Positions 43,605-52,223 are shown, numbered from the stretch's first letter. The stretch: DNA of 64,000 nucleotides from Nonomuraea rhodomycinica (GCF_013363995.1 NZ_JABWGO010000004.1:574239-638238), one strand, 5' to 3'. Translations and numbers: made by a program. Notes: generated from the sequence alone by a model not told the origin.

Positions 43605-43828
43605 CGTCTCTCCAGTGGTGCGTCACAGGCGCCCCCCAGACCACAGGCGGCGCTTCAGGCTTTTTGACCTTATCGGTCACAAACGACATCTCCGGCTCAG
43701 GGGTTCCCGGCTCGTGGTGTGGGTCCAAAACTGGTACAGGCGCGGGCAAACGCCATGCAACCGCCACGCAAGCGCTCTCGTGTCTCCTGTGACCACACAA
43801 GTCGTACAGGCCAGTGAGGAACACGCAG
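43605..43828. promoter_or_regulatory. Divergent region with small TGACC dyad
   Basis: TGACC-TTATC-GGTCA (43665-43679) is a 5-bp inverted repeat spaced by 5, close to the proline-rich gene's start and possibly an operator. The remainder of the 224-bp gap shows no small gene. Confidence 0.35.
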
Positions 43829-44704
43829 ATGGCACAGAAAGGAAAGCTGCTCCCCCTCGGGGTGGCTGTCGTGGGGAGCGGCCTCGTCCTGCTGGGCGCG
43901 GGCGTCATGGGGATGACGATGTGGCCCATGCCCGGATGGGCCGGCGTGGCCTTCTCGGTGGGCATGACGCTCACCGTCCCGGGAGCCTTCCTGGTCGTCT
44001 TCGGGCTGATCAACCGGTCGATGGGCACGGCCATGTCGTCCATGGACGGAGCCCTGCGGCCGGCCGGCTCGGGCGGCGTGCTCGGCCTCATCAAGGACCT
44101 GGCCGGGGGCAATCGCGACCTCCTCCTGAACGGGTCGCCGGCGAGCGCCGTCGTCCTGTCGATGCGCGACACGGGCGTGACGGTCAACGACCTGCCCGTG
44201 GCGGTGTTCGAGCTGGAGGTCCACCGGCCGGGCTCGGAGCCGTACCGCGTGGCGCACCGCGAGCCGATCCCTCGCCTGCTCGTGGGCGCCGTCCTGCCCG
44301 GCTCCCCCCTCGCCGTCCGCGTCGACCCGAACGACCCCGGCCGCCTGGCGGTCGACTGGTCCCAGGCCGCGGGCCCGGCCGCGCGGCCGCCGGTGGCCGG
44401 TCAGCGGGTGTCGGCCGCCGACATCCTGGCCCGTGGCGTGCCCGCCACCGTGACGATCCTCGGGACGTTCTCGATGAACGGCACGACCACCGACGACGGC
44501 GACCCGGTCGTGGGCTTCGACCTGCGGGTGACCGGGCCGTACCGGCCGTACGAGGTGCGCCTGGCCCACCGGGTCCCGCGGCCGCACCTGACCCGGCTCG
44601 TGCCGGGCAACGTGCTCCCGGCCAAGATCGCCCCCGAGGACCCGCAGAAGGTCGCCATCGACTGGGAGGCGGACAGCTTCGTCGGCGAGCCGCAGACGCT
44701 CTGA
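43829..44704 (+). CDS. Two-helix membrane protein with duplicated domain (DUF3592-like)
   Basis: A 291-residue protein with two N-terminal membrane helices (about 7-60) and two similar soluble domains. The first contains ASAVVLSMRDTG and ends DPNDPGRLAVDW; the second contains VPATVTILGTFSMNG and ends PEDPQKVAIDWE. This pattern resembles DUF3592-type beta-rich domains. Function unknown. ATG 43829 with GAGG nine nt upstream is preferred to GTG 43814. It is divergent from the proline-rich/subtilase pair and 63 bp before the antiporter gene. Confidence 0.65.
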   Translation: MAQKGKLLPLGVAVVGSGLVLLGAGVMGMTMWPMPGWAGVAFSVGMTLTVPGAFLVVFGLINRSMGTAMSSMDGALRPAGSGGVLGLIKDLAGGNRDLLLNGSPASAVVLSMRDTGVTVNDLPVAVFELEVHRPGSEPYRVAHREPIPRLLVGAVLPGSPLAVRVDPNDPGRLAVDWSQAAGPAARPPVAGQRVSAADILARGVPATVTILGTFSMNGTTTDDGDPVVGFDLRVTGPYRPYEVRLAHRVPRPHLTRLVPGNVLPAKIAPEDPQKVAIDWEADSFVGEPQTL

Positions 44705-44767
44705 GCCCGGGCGGCCGCCCCGGGTACACCTGGGGGGAAGGACCCTGGGGGAGGGGGTGGCCGGGGC

Positions 44768-45973
44768 ATGACGACGCTGCTGGTCACCGCTGCGGCGATC
44801 TTCCTGTGGGGCGTCGTGTCGGGGCGCCTCCAGCGCGCCGACCTGACCGCGCCGATCGTCTTCGTCGCCGCCGGCTGGCTCGTCGCCGGAACCGGCCTGG
44901 CCGGTCCGCCGTCGGTGACGGCGCGGACGCTGAAGCCCCTGGTCGAGATCACCCTGGTCTGGGTGCTGTTCTCCGACGCCGCGGGCGTGCCCCTCAGCCA
45001 GGTGCGCCGCGACCTCGGCCGGTACCTGCGCCTGCTGGCCGTCGGGCTGCCCCTCACCGTCCTGGCCGGCTGGGCGCTGGCGGACCGGCTCTTCCCGGCG
45101 CTCGGCGGCTGGCTCGCCCTCCTGGTGGGGGCCGCCCTCGCGCCGACCGACGCCGCTCTGGGACTGCCGGTGGTCACCAACCCCGCGGTGCCGGCGGACG
45201 TCCGGCGGCTGATCACCGTCGAGAGCGGCCTCAACGACGGCGTCGTAACCCCCGTGGTCGTCCTGGCGATCGCCGGGGCCGCCACCGCGGAGGGGCTCGG
45301 CGGCGCGCACGGCTGGGCGGCGCTCGCCGAGCTCGGCATCGGCGTGCTGGCGGGCGCCGGCAGCGGCCTGGCCGGCGGCGGGCTGCTGCGGTGGGCGCGC
45401 CGACGGGGATGGGCCGCCGACGACTGGACCGGCATCGCCGTCCTGGCCCTCGCGATCGTCGCCTACACGGCCGCGCTCGGCCTCCACGGCAACGGGTTCG
45501 TGTCGGCCTTCTGCGGAGGTCTCGCCTTCGGCGCGGCGACCGGTCCGCGGGGCCCCGCCGAGCTGGTGTTCCTGGAGCAGGCGGGCGGTCTGGTGTCGCT
45601 GCTGGTCTGGCTGGCGTTCGGCGCGGTCGCGGTGCCGATCGTGGCCGGCGGGGTCCACCTCGCCGTCGTGGCGTACGCGGTCCTGAGCCTGACCGTGCTG
45701 CGGATGGCGCCCGTCGCGCTGGCCTGCGCCGGCGCCGGGCTCGGCCGCGCCACCGTGCTGTTCGTCGGCTGGTTCGGACCCCGGGGGCTCGCCTCGCTGG
45801 TCTTCGCCCTGCTCGCGGTGGAGGAGCTCGGGAGCGCCGCGGGCGAGGCCGCCGCCGTCATCGGCGTGACCGTGCTCATGAGCGTCCTGCTGCACGGCCT
45901 CAGCGCCAGGCCGCTGGCCGCCCGGTACGCACGGGCCGTCACGCGGTCCGGCGACGGCCGTGACACGCCATGA
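44768..45973 (+). CDS. Cation:proton antiporter (CPA1 type)
   Basis: A 401-residue protein with about 12 membrane helices. Ion-site motifs are ALAPTDAALG in the fifth or sixth helix and VESGLNDGVVTP following, both typical of the NhaP/CPA1 group. It exchanges Na+ or K+ for H+. ATG with a GGGG-rich upstream. It probably forms a unit with the preceding DUF3592-like gene. A second, longer CPA1 antiporter is encoded at 56.5 kb. Confidence 0.88.
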   Translation: MTTLLVTAAAIFLWGVVSGRLQRADLTAPIVFVAAGWLVAGTGLAGPPSVTARTLKPLVEITLVWVLFSDAAGVPLSQVRRDLGRYLRLLAVGLPLTVLAGWALADRLFPALGGWLALLVGAALAPTDAALGLPVVTNPAVPADVRRLITVESGLNDGVVTPVVVLAIAGAATAEGLGGAHGWAALAELGIGVLAGAGSGLAGGGLLRWARRRGWAADDWTGIAVLALAIVAYTAALGLHGNGFVSAFCGGLAFGAATGPRGPAELVFLEQAGGLVSLLVWLAFGAVAVPIVAGGVHLAVVAYAVLSLTVLRMAPVALACAGAGLGRATVLFVGWFGPRGLASLVFALLAVEELGSAAGEAAAVIGVTVLMSVLLHGLSARPLAARYARAVTRSGDGRDTP

Positions 45974-46018
45974 GACGGCGCGGTGGCCGCCGCGGCCCGC
46001 CTCACGCACCGGGCCGCG

Positions 46019-46981
46019 TCAGTTCATCGAGATGTGCACGTGGTCGTAGTGGTTCTCGGTGATGCTGCCGCGGTCCTCCATGGCCCGCCAGCCGGAGCCC
46101 ATGTTGATGCGTTGCTGCCAGATGACGTACTTCACGCCGAGCTTGGCGCGGTTCTCCAGCGCCCAGGCCGCGATGCGGTCGCCGAGCGCCTTGTTGGCCG
46201 AGCTCGGCATGGTGCCGCCCGTGCTCATCATGAAGTCGCAGGCCCGCCCCAGCGGGTGCTCGCCGCTCGACCCCGAGCGGAAGCAGCCGACCGTGAACGG
46301 CAGGGAGAAGTTCTTCTCGACCAGCGCGCGCATCGCCCGGGTGCGGGGGGTGATGTTGTCGGAGCCCGAGGGCAGCTCGGGCGCCCAGGTGCCGTCGGAG
46401 CGGCGGCCGGTGCTGACCGGGACGAGGTCCTTGAGCTTCTGCTCGATGTCGTCGATGACGTCCTGCGCCTCGTCGCGCCGCTTGGCGACGTCCGCCGTCT
46501 CGGTGCGGATCCGGGCGGCCAGCGCGGTGGCCTCCTCGGCCGCCTTCCGCTGCTCGTCGCGGGCCTGGGCGACGTTGCGCACGACCGCCTGCTGCTCGGC
46601 GATCATCTGCTCGAGGACGGCGGCGCCGGTGGTGTTGCCGGGGAACACGAAGCCGAGCACGGCCGGGTCGCCGCTCTGGTAGCGCATCTGGGCGATCTGG
46701 GCGACCCGGCTCTCCGCCGCGGCGACGGCCCGCTCCGCGGCGGTCAGCCGCTCGCCTGCCGTCTCGGCCGCCTGCTGGGCCTTGGCCAGCTCGACCCGCT
46801 TGAGGTTGTAGCTCTCGATCAGCTTGTCGACCTTGGCGTTCAGCTTCTTCAGCTCGGCGCGCAGCTCGGACTCGCTGGGCTTGGGGGCCGCGGTCGCGCT
46901 CGCCGCGCCGAAGGCGACGACGGCGATGACCAGGCCGATGACGAAGTTGATGGCAAAGCGCGTGGGGGGCGCGGACGCCAC
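46019..46981 (-). CDS. Coiled-coil secreted protein with M15/VanY-like C-terminal domain
   Basis: A 320-residue exported protein: signal or anchor helix (about 9-31), a long coiled coil (about 35-180, Ala/Glu/Gln-rich heptads) and a C-terminal ARB-07466-like domain. In that domain SGEHPLGRACDFM and ENHYDHVHISM place His, Asp and the HxH of D-Ala-D-Ala-peptidase-like folds. The overall plan is that of cell-wall hydrolases such as RipA/CwlO relatives. The leader is a cyclic di-AMP riboswitch, which in actinobacteria controls cell-wall hydrolase genes. GTG start follows GGGAGAGGA. Confidence 0.85.
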   Translation of the reverse strand: MASAPPTRFAINFVIGLVIAVVAFGAASATAAPKPSESELRAELKKLNAKVDKLIESYNLKRVELAKAQQAAETAGERLTAAERAVAAAESRVAQIAQMRYQSGDPAVLGFVFPGNTTGAAVLEQMIAEQQAVVRNVAQARDEQRKAAEEATALAARIRTETADVAKRRDEAQDVIDDIEQKLKDLVPVSTGRRSDGTWAPELPSGSDNITPRTRAMRALVEKNFSLPFTVGCFRSGSSGEHPLGRACDFMMSTGGTMPSSANKALGDRIAAWALENRAKLGVKYVIWQQRINMGSGWRAMEDRGSITENHYDHVHISMN

Positions 46982-46987
46982 GAAGGA

Positions 46988-47147
46988 TTCCTCTCCCTCT
47001 GCCGGCCGGGTTAGCTGACGGGTTCGGGATGGGAGGTCCCTACCACGGACGACGTGGATTCACCCCAGGTACGGTGGGTCCCCGGCTCCCGGGCGACGCG
47101 CCCGGGATTAGGCGGGTCCCGGCCGTGACGACCGGGACAAAAGGGAT
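46988..47147 (-). ncRNA. Cyclic di-AMP riboswitch (ydaO-yuaA type)
   Basis: Read on the minus strand, the leader contains GGGGACCCACCGTACC, GGGGTGAATCC, GTAGGG and CCCGAACCCGTCAGCTAACC in that order, the conserved core of the ydaO/yuaA family. Extra stems (GTCCCGG...CCGGGAC, CCCGGGCGCG...CGCCCGGG) lie 5'. The element runs directly into the ribosome site of the cell-wall-hydrolase-like gene. Ligand binding is expected to reduce expression, by family knowledge; exact ends are approximate. Confidence 0.88.
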
Positions 47148-47191
47148 GCTAGTGGTAAAACTCCAGTAATGCGACTCCAAGCGGAGATCAA

Positions 47192-48271
47192 TCAGTGATC
47201 TACCTGTGATCGAATCAGCCGCGCGGCCTCCTCGGGCAGCACGTCGTTGACGAACGCGCCCATCGCCGACTCCGACCCCGCCAGGTACTTCAGCTTGCCG
47301 GGCGCCCGCCTGATGCTGAACAGCTCCAGGTGCAGGTACGCCAGCTCGCGATCCTGCCGTACCGGAGCCTGGTGCCAGGCCGCGACGTACGGCATGGCGA
47401 CGCCGAACATCCCGTCCAGCGCCCGCAGCACCGAGGTGTAGAGCGGCGCGAAGGCGGCCCTCTCCTCCTCCGTCAGCGCGGCCAGGTCGGGCACCTGCCG
47501 GTGCGGATACACGTGCACCTCGTACGGCCAGCGCGCCGCGGCCGGCACGAACGCCGTCCACAGCTCGTTGGCCGCCACCACTCGCGTCCCGGCGGCGCGC
47601 TCGGCCGCCAGCACGTCCGCGAACAGGTTGCTCCCGTGCCGGGCCGCGTGCCGCGCGGCGGCGCCGAGCTGCAGCCGCGTGCGCGGCGTGACGTACGGGT
47701 AGGCGTAGATCTGGCCGTGCGGGTGGGTCAGCGTGATGCCGATCTCCTCGCCGCGGTTCTCGAAGCAGAAGACCTGCTCCACGCCGTCGATCGCGGACAG
47801 CTCCGCCGTCCGGTCGGCCCACGCCTCCATCACCAGCTCGACCTGCGCGTCGGAGAGCCGGGAGAACGAGGAGGAGTGTTCCGAGGTGAAGCACACCACC
47901 TCGCACCTGCCCACGCCCGGACGGACCTCGCTCAGACCGCCCACATCCCCATATGTCCCGAGATTCATGGAGAAGGAGGGGAAGCGGTTCTCGAAGACGA
48001 CCACGTCGTAGTCGTGCGCCGGGATCTCCGAGGCGCGCGTGTCCGACGACGGGCACAGCGGGCACTCGTCCGCCGGCGGCATGAAGGTGCGCGTCTGCCG
48101 GTGCCCCGCGACCGCGATCCACTCCTCGGTCAGCGGGTCGTAGCGCAGCTCGGAGGCCACCGGTCGTGGATCGAGCGGCCGGCGATCGATCGCGCCACGG
48201 TCGGCGTCGTCCCGCCGGTCGAAGTAGATCAGCTCCCGGCCGTCGGCCAGATGGGTGATGGTGCGCTTCAC
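47192..48271 (-). CDS. galT: Galactose-1-phosphate uridylyltransferase
   Basis: A 359-residue GalT of the Leloir pathway, transferring UMP between UDP-glucose and galactose-1-phosphate. The active-site HPHGQ is at 183-187 (ITLTHPHGQIYAYPY), and the zinc ligands Cys70 and Cys73 (ECPLC) are seen. GTG start 2 nt after the deoR stop; cotranscribed. galK and galE are not in the window downstream. Confidence 0.95.
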   Translation of the reverse strand: MKRTITHLADGRELIYFDRRDDADRGAIDRRPLDPRPVASELRYDPLTEEWIAVAGHRQTRTFMPPADECPLCPSSDTRASEIPAHDYDVVVFENRFPSFSMNLGTYGDVGGLSEVRPGVGRCEVVCFTSEHSSSFSRLSDAQVELVMEAWADRTAELSAIDGVEQVFCFENRGEEIGITLTHPHGQIYAYPYVTPRTRLQLGAAARHAARHGSNLFADVLAAERAAGTRVVAANELWTAFVPAAARWPYEVHVYPHRQVPDLAALTEEERAAFAPLYTSVLRALDGMFGVAMPYVAAWHQAPVRQDRELAYLHLELFSIRRAPGKLKYLAGSESAMGAFVNDVLPEEAARLIRSQVDH

Positions 48272-48273
48272 GG

Positions 48274-49047
48274 CTACCCCTCAGCGATGATCAGTTGCCC
48301 GGCTCGTTCGGCCAGGTCGGTACGTGCGTCCTCGGGCAGCCCCGCGTCGGTGATGACGACGTCGGCCTCGGCCAGCTCGGCGATCGTGCTGATGCCGACC
48401 GTGTTCCACTTCGTGTGGTCGGCGGGGACCACCAGCCGGTGCGCCGCGGCCACCAGCTCCCTGTCGGTCTCCGCCTCCAGCAGGTTCGGCGTGGTGAACC
48501 CCGCCCGCACGCTCATGCCGTGCACCCCGAGGAACAGCGTGTCCACGTGCAGCCTGCGGATCGCGGCCACCGCGACCGGCCCCACCAGCGCGTCCGACGG
48601 GGTGCGCACGCCACCGGTCAGCACGACCGTGCGGTCGGGACGCGGGTTGCGGTGGAAGACGTCGGCCACGGGCACCGAGTTCGTGATGACCGTCAGCTCC
48701 GGCACGCCCGTCAGGTGGTGGGCCAGCGCCCACGTCGTGGTGCCCGCCGACAGCGCCACCGCGGTGCCGGGACGCACGAGCTCGGCGGCGGCGCGCGCGA
48801 TGGCCTCCTTCTCCCGCTGCTGGCGGGCCGACTTGGCGGTGAAGCCCGGCTCCTCCGTGGACCCCTGGTCCAGGGCCGTCGCGCCGCCGTGGACCTTGGC
48901 CAGCAGGCCGCGCTCGGCGAGCACCTCCAGGTCACGGCGGATCGTCATGTCGGAGACGCCGAGCTCGCGCACGAGGTCCGCGACCCGGACGCCGCCGCTG
49001 CTGCGCACGCGCTCGAGGATCGTCTGCTGCCGCTGCTGTGCGAGCAC
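48274..49047 (-). CDS. DeoR-family transcriptional regulator
   Basis: A 257-residue regulator. DeoR HTH at about 6-60 (RQQTILERVRSSGGVRVADL, VSDMTIRRDLEVLAERGLLAKVHGGA) and the sugar-phosphate-binding DeoRC domain (ALSAGTTTWALAHHL, FLGVHGMSVRAGFTTPN). GTG 49047 after AAGGAG is the start. It precedes galT, so it is the likely galactose-phosphate-responsive repressor of this operon. TTCCAACA/TTCCACCA direct repeats just upstream are candidate operator halves. Confidence 0.93.
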   Translation of the reverse strand: MLAQQRQQTILERVRSSGGVRVADLVRELGVSDMTIRRDLEVLAERGLLAKVHGGATALDQGSTEEPGFTAKSARQQREKEAIARAAAELVRPGTAVALSAGTTTWALAHHLTGVPELTVITNSVPVADVFHRNPRPDRTVVLTGGVRTPSDALVGPVAVAAIRRLHVDTLFLGVHGMSVRAGFTTPNLLEAETDRELVAAAHRLVVPADHTKWNTVGISTIAELAEADVVITDAGLPEDARTDLAERAGQLIIAEG

Positions 49048-49187
49048 GCCCGCTCCTTCCAACAGATTCCACCAAATTATGACATGACGGTGTTGGGGAA
49101 TGTTGACCAGCCTCACTCTTGTGCCGCGAGCGGCGGCGGGAGACGTTGGAGACGCACGCGCATCCGCTCCGGCACGAGGAGGCCCGC

Positions 49188-49265
49188 ATGGCCAGGCGCG
49201 CACGCAAGGGCAGGGCACGCAAGAAGAAGAGGGCCAACCACGGCAAGCGCCCCACGGCACGCTGA
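49188..49265 (+). CDS. 50S ribosomal protein bL37
   Basis: A 25-residue, extremely basic ORF: MARRARKGRARKKKRANHG followed by KRPTAR. The ending ANHGKRP is the signature of bL37, the tiny actinobacterial large-subunit protein first seen in mycobacterial ribosome structures (24 residues there). A strong GAGGAGG lies 5 nt before the ATG. It is too short for ordinary gene finders. It is divergent from deoR. Confidence 0.85.
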   Translation: MARRARKGRARKKKRANHGKRPTAR

Positions 49266-49342
49266 CACCCGCCCGGCTGAGGGCGCCGCACGGGCTCGCT
49301 CAGCCGGGAAGGGGTTCCCTCCGCTGGAAAGGGCGGGGCGGG

Positions 49343-50653
49343 TCAGCCGGGAAGGCGGGCCAGCGCCTCGTCGATGCGCTCCTGCGGCAACGCGAAGTCC
49401 TCCATCGCGCCCGACAGGTAACGGTCGTAGGCGGCCAGGTCGAAATGGCCGTGACCGCACAGCGCCGTCAGGATCACCTTCGCCTCGCCGCTCTCCTTGC
49501 AGCGCAGCGCCTCGGCGATGGTCTCGGCCAGCGCGTGCGTCGGCTCGGGCGCGGGGACGATCCCCTCGGTACGGGCGAAGCGGACACCGGCCTCGAAGCA
49601 CTCGGTCTGCGACTTGCTGACCGCCTCGAACATGCCCAGCTCGTACATGTGCGACAGCAACGGCGACATGCCGTGATAGCGCAGGCCGCCCGCGTGGATC
49701 GGGTCCGGCACGAAGTCGTGGCCCAGCGTGTGCATCTTGAGCAGCGGGGTGAACCCGGCGGTGTCGCCGAAGTCGTAGGCGTACACGCCACGCGTGAACG
49801 ACGGGCAGGCGGCCGGCTCGACGGCCCGGATGACCGGGTCGATGCGGCCCGCCAGCTTCTCCCGCAGGAACGGGAACACCAGCCCCGCGAAGTTGGAGCC
49901 GCCGCCGGTGCAGCCGATGATGACGTCGGGCGCCTCGCCGAGCTGCGCGAGCGCCTCCTCGCCGATCACCGTCTGGTGCAGCAGCACGTGGTTGAGCACC
50001 GAGCCGAGCGCGTACCTGACGTCCTCGCCCGCGCCGGCCACCTCGACCGCCTCGCTGATCGCGATGCCCAGGCTGCCGGTCGAGTCGGGCGCGTCGGCCA
50101 GCACCCTCGACCCCGCCTTGGTGACGGGCGACGGGCTGGCGTGCACCGTCGCGCCGTACACCTGCATGAGCGAGCGGCGGTACGGCTTCTGGTCGTAGGA
50201 GGCGCGCACCATCCAGACCTCGCACTCCAGCCCGAACTGCGCGCACGCGAACGCCAGCGCGCTGCCCCACTGCCCGGCGCCGGTCTCGGTGGTCAGCTTC
50301 CGCACGCCCTCGCGGGCGTTGTAGTACGCCTGCGGCACGGCGGTGTTCGGCTTGTGCGAACCGGCGGGGGAGCCGCCCTCGTACTTGTAGTAGATGCGGG
50401 CGGGGGTGCCGAGCGCCTTCTCCAGCCGGCGCGCCCGCAGCAGCGGCGTCGGCCGCCACAGCCGGTAGACGTCCAGCACCTCCTGGGGGATCGCGACGAA
50501 CCGCTCGCCGCTCACCTCCTGACCGATCAGCTCCATCGGGAAGAGCGGCGCGAGATCGCCGGGACCCACGGGCCGCCGGGTCGCCGGGTGCAACGGCGGC
50601 GGAGGCGGCGCGGGCAGGTCCGGCACGATGTTGTACCAGTGGCTCGGGATCAC
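49343..50653 (-). CDS. trpB2: TrpB-like PLP enzyme (TrpB2)
   Basis: A 436-residue TrpB2-type tryptophan synthase beta-like protein. The PLP lysine is Lys101 in GSHKPNTA, the phosphate-binding loop is GCTGGGSNF and the N-terminal MIPSHWYNIVPDLP is diagnostic for TrpB2. No trpA adjoins, as usual for this group. It may act as a serine or O-phosphoserine/indole salvage enzyme. Confidence 0.93.
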   Translation of the reverse strand: MIPSHWYNIVPDLPAPPPPPLHPATRRPVGPGDLAPLFPMELIGQEVSGERFVAIPQEVLDVYRLWRPTPLLRARRLEKALGTPARIYYKYEGGSPAGSHKPNTAVPQAYYNAREGVRKLTTETGAGQWGSALAFACAQFGLECEVWMVRASYDQKPYRRSLMQVYGATVHASPSPVTKAGSRVLADAPDSTGSLGIAISEAVEVAGAGEDVRYALGSVLNHVLLHQTVIGEEALAQLGEAPDVIIGCTGGGSNFAGLVFPFLREKLAGRIDPVIRAVEPAACPSFTRGVYAYDFGDTAGFTPLLKMHTLGHDFVPDPIHAGGLRYHGMSPLLSHMYELGMFEAVSKSQTECFEAGVRFARTEGIVPAPEPTHALAETIAEALRCKESGEAKVILTALCGHGHFDLAAYDRYLSGAMEDFALPQERIDEALARLPG

Positions 50654-50702
50654 CCCTCCAGTCTGCGCCCGAGCAAGCCGTCGTACCAGGCCACGCGCCG
50701 TG

Positions 50703-51332
50703 TCAGCCCGGCTCTTCGAGCGCCGGCCGTCCCGGGCGGTCCGCCCGCACGACGACGTCGGCGCGTTCGCGGGGCCGCGCCTCGCGCTCGTAACGCGCGT
50801 AGGCGGGCAGCCGCCACCGCTCGTCCTCGCCGGTGCCGCGCGCCAGCGCCGCCTCCGACAGCCACAGGTGGACGCCCAGCTCGGCCGGCAGCCCCCGTCC
50901 CAGCAGCAGCGTCCCGTCGAGCAGCAGCACCCCGCCCTCGGGCAGGCTCTCGTACGGCAGGCGGTACGCCCGGTCGGCCCGGCTGTCCCACAGCGCCGGC
51001 AGCACCTTGCCCGTGCCGCCCGGCTCCAGCGGCCCGAGCACCTCCCGGACCAGCGCCCCGGTGTCGAGCCAGTCGTCGTAGAACACGTCGGGATCGGTCC
51101 GCCCGTACTCCAGGCGCAGCGACGCGGGCCGCAGGAAGTCGCCGGCGGACACCCGCACCACCGCCCGGCCGCGCACCCTGAGCGGCGCTACCAGCGCGTC
51201 GGCCAGCCGTCCCGGCCCGCTGGGCGGCGCCCCGTCGATCAGCACCCGAGCCCGCCGGTCGCGCGGGAGGGCGTCGATCCGCTCGGCCAGCTCCTCCGCC
51301 AGCGCCTCCGGCGAGATCGGTCGCACACGCAT
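50703..51332 (-). CDS. Uridine-kinase-like P-loop protein with altered Walker A
   Basis: A 209-residue NMP/uridine-kinase-like protein (VLIDGAPPSGPGRLADALV, SAGDFLRPASLRLEYGRTDPDVFYDDWLD, LLDGTLLLG). The FYDDWLD and DGTLLL segments match the fold, but the P-loop GAPPSGPGR lacks the Lys-Ser/Thr of GxxxxGK(S/T). Related actinobacterial proteins have similar degenerate loops, so it is probably a family trait rather than decay. ATG 51332. Confidence 0.75.
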   Translation of the reverse strand: MRVRPISPEALAEELAERIDALPRDRRARVLIDGAPPSGPGRLADALVAPLRVRGRAVVRVSAGDFLRPASLRLEYGRTDPDVFYDDWLDTGALVREVLGPLEPGGTGKVLPALWDSRADRAYRLPYESLPEGGVLLLDGTLLLGRGLPAELGVHLWLSEAALARGTGEDERWRLPAYARYEREARPRERADVVVRADRPGRPALEEPG

Positions 51333-51364
51333 CGCCCCGAGCCTACGCGCTCTTCCGGGCGCGA

Positions 51365-51913
51365 TCAGTTCCAGGAAGCGACGGCGAGCGGCGTCCAGAC
51401 GTACTCGATCACGGGAAGCTCGAAGCCCGCGGGCAGGCGCTCCACGAACTCCCGCGCGGGCGTGCCGCCGCACCGCTCGTAGAAGGCGATGGCCGGCGCG
51501 TTGTCCCTGAGCACCTCCAGGTAGACGGCCCTGCCGGGATGGCGCTCGGCCGCCCACGCGAACGCGCGCCCCATGAGCAGGCGGCCGATGCCGGAGCGCT
51601 TGCGCGCGGGACGTACGTGGAGGTTGTCCAGCAGGACCCGCCCGTCGGGCTGCCTGGCCAGATAGACGAACCCCTGGACGGTCCCGTCCTCCTCGGCGAC
51701 CAGCAGGAGGTCCTCTCCGGAGGTGACCCGGCCGGGACCGAGCCGGTCGGCCCACAGGGCGGTCCGCTCCTCGAGGAGAGGGCCGTCGAGGTACGAGCCG
51801 GGCATGATCCCGGCGTACGCGCTCCGCCAGCTCTCCGTGTGCAGGGTCGCGATGACCTCGGCGTCGTCCGGTGCGCCCGTTCTGAAGTGCATGAAGGCAC
51901 ATTGTTCCATCAC
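51365..51913 (-). CDS. GNAT-family N-acetyltransferase
   Basis: A compact 182-residue GNAT (RimI-like). It has the acetyl-CoA loop RPARKRSGIGRLLMGRAFAWA and the later LEVLRDNAPAIAFYERCGGTP. Starts possible at GTG 51913, ATG 51910 or ATG 51892; none has a strong ribosome site, and MHFRTGAPDDAE from 51892 is closest to family openings. Substrate unknown. It follows tRNA-Gly on the same strand after a terminator-like stem. Confidence 0.85.
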   Translation of the reverse strand: MMEQCAFMHFRTGAPDDAEVIATLHTESWRSAYAGIMPGSYLDGPLLEERTALWADRLGPGRVTSGEDLLLVAEEDGTVQGFVYLARQPDGRVLLDNLHVRPARKRSGIGRLLMGRAFAWAAERHPGRAVYLEVLRDNAPAIAFYERCGGTPAREFVERLPAGFELPVIEYVWTPLAVASWN

Positions 51914-51938
51914 GTACTGCGGCTACCCGGAACGCGAC

Positions 51939-51976
51939 GAGGCCCAGGCGCGGGATCTCTCCCTGACCTGGGCCTC
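51939..51976 (-). terminator. Terminator-like stem after tRNA-Gly
   Basis: GAGGCCCAGG and CCTGGGCCTC form a perfect 10-bp stem around an 18-nt loop, beginning 6 nt beyond the tRNA CCA end on the minus strand. Confidence 0.6.
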
Positions 51977-51982
51977 AGCACG

Positions 51983-52056
51983 TGGAGCGGACGACGGGAA
52001 TCGAACCCGCGTAGCTAGTTTGGAAGACTAGGGCTCTACCATTGAGCTACGTCCGC
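51983..52056 (-). tRNA. tRNA-Gly (TCC)
   Basis: A cloverleaf is readable on the minus strand: acceptor GCGGACG with CGTCCGC, D arm GCTC/GAGC, anticodon stem CTAGT/ACTAG with loop CTTCCAA (anticodon TCC), T arm with TTCGATT loop. The 3' CCA is encoded (51985-51983). Mature body 71 nt plus CCA. Confidence 0.97.
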
Positions 52057-52146
52057 ACGAACCGGTCGTGGTCTGGTCTAGACTTCAACCGGTCGTCAGG
52101 GCGTAAGCGTACCGGAGTCCCGGAGCGTGTGCGTACCCGACGCTGA

Positions 52147-52223
52147 CGGGGCGTGGCGCAGCTTGGTAGCGCGCTTGCTTTGGGAGCAAGAAGTCGCAGG
52201 TTCAAATCCTGTCGCCCCGACCA
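52147..52223 (+). tRNA. tRNA-Pro (TGG)
   Basis: Acceptor CGGGGCG with CGCCCCG, D arm GCGC/GCGC, anticodon stem CTTGC/GCAAG with loop TTTGGGA (anticodon TGG), T arm with TTCAAAT loop. The CCA end is encoded (52221-52223). Body 74 nt plus CCA. Divergent from tRNA-Gly across 90 bp that must contain both promoters. Confidence 0.97.

Noticed and set aside
51939..52223. Integration site (attB) with a mobile element at the tRNA genes
   Set aside because: No integrase and no duplicated tRNA 3' end on either side within the window.
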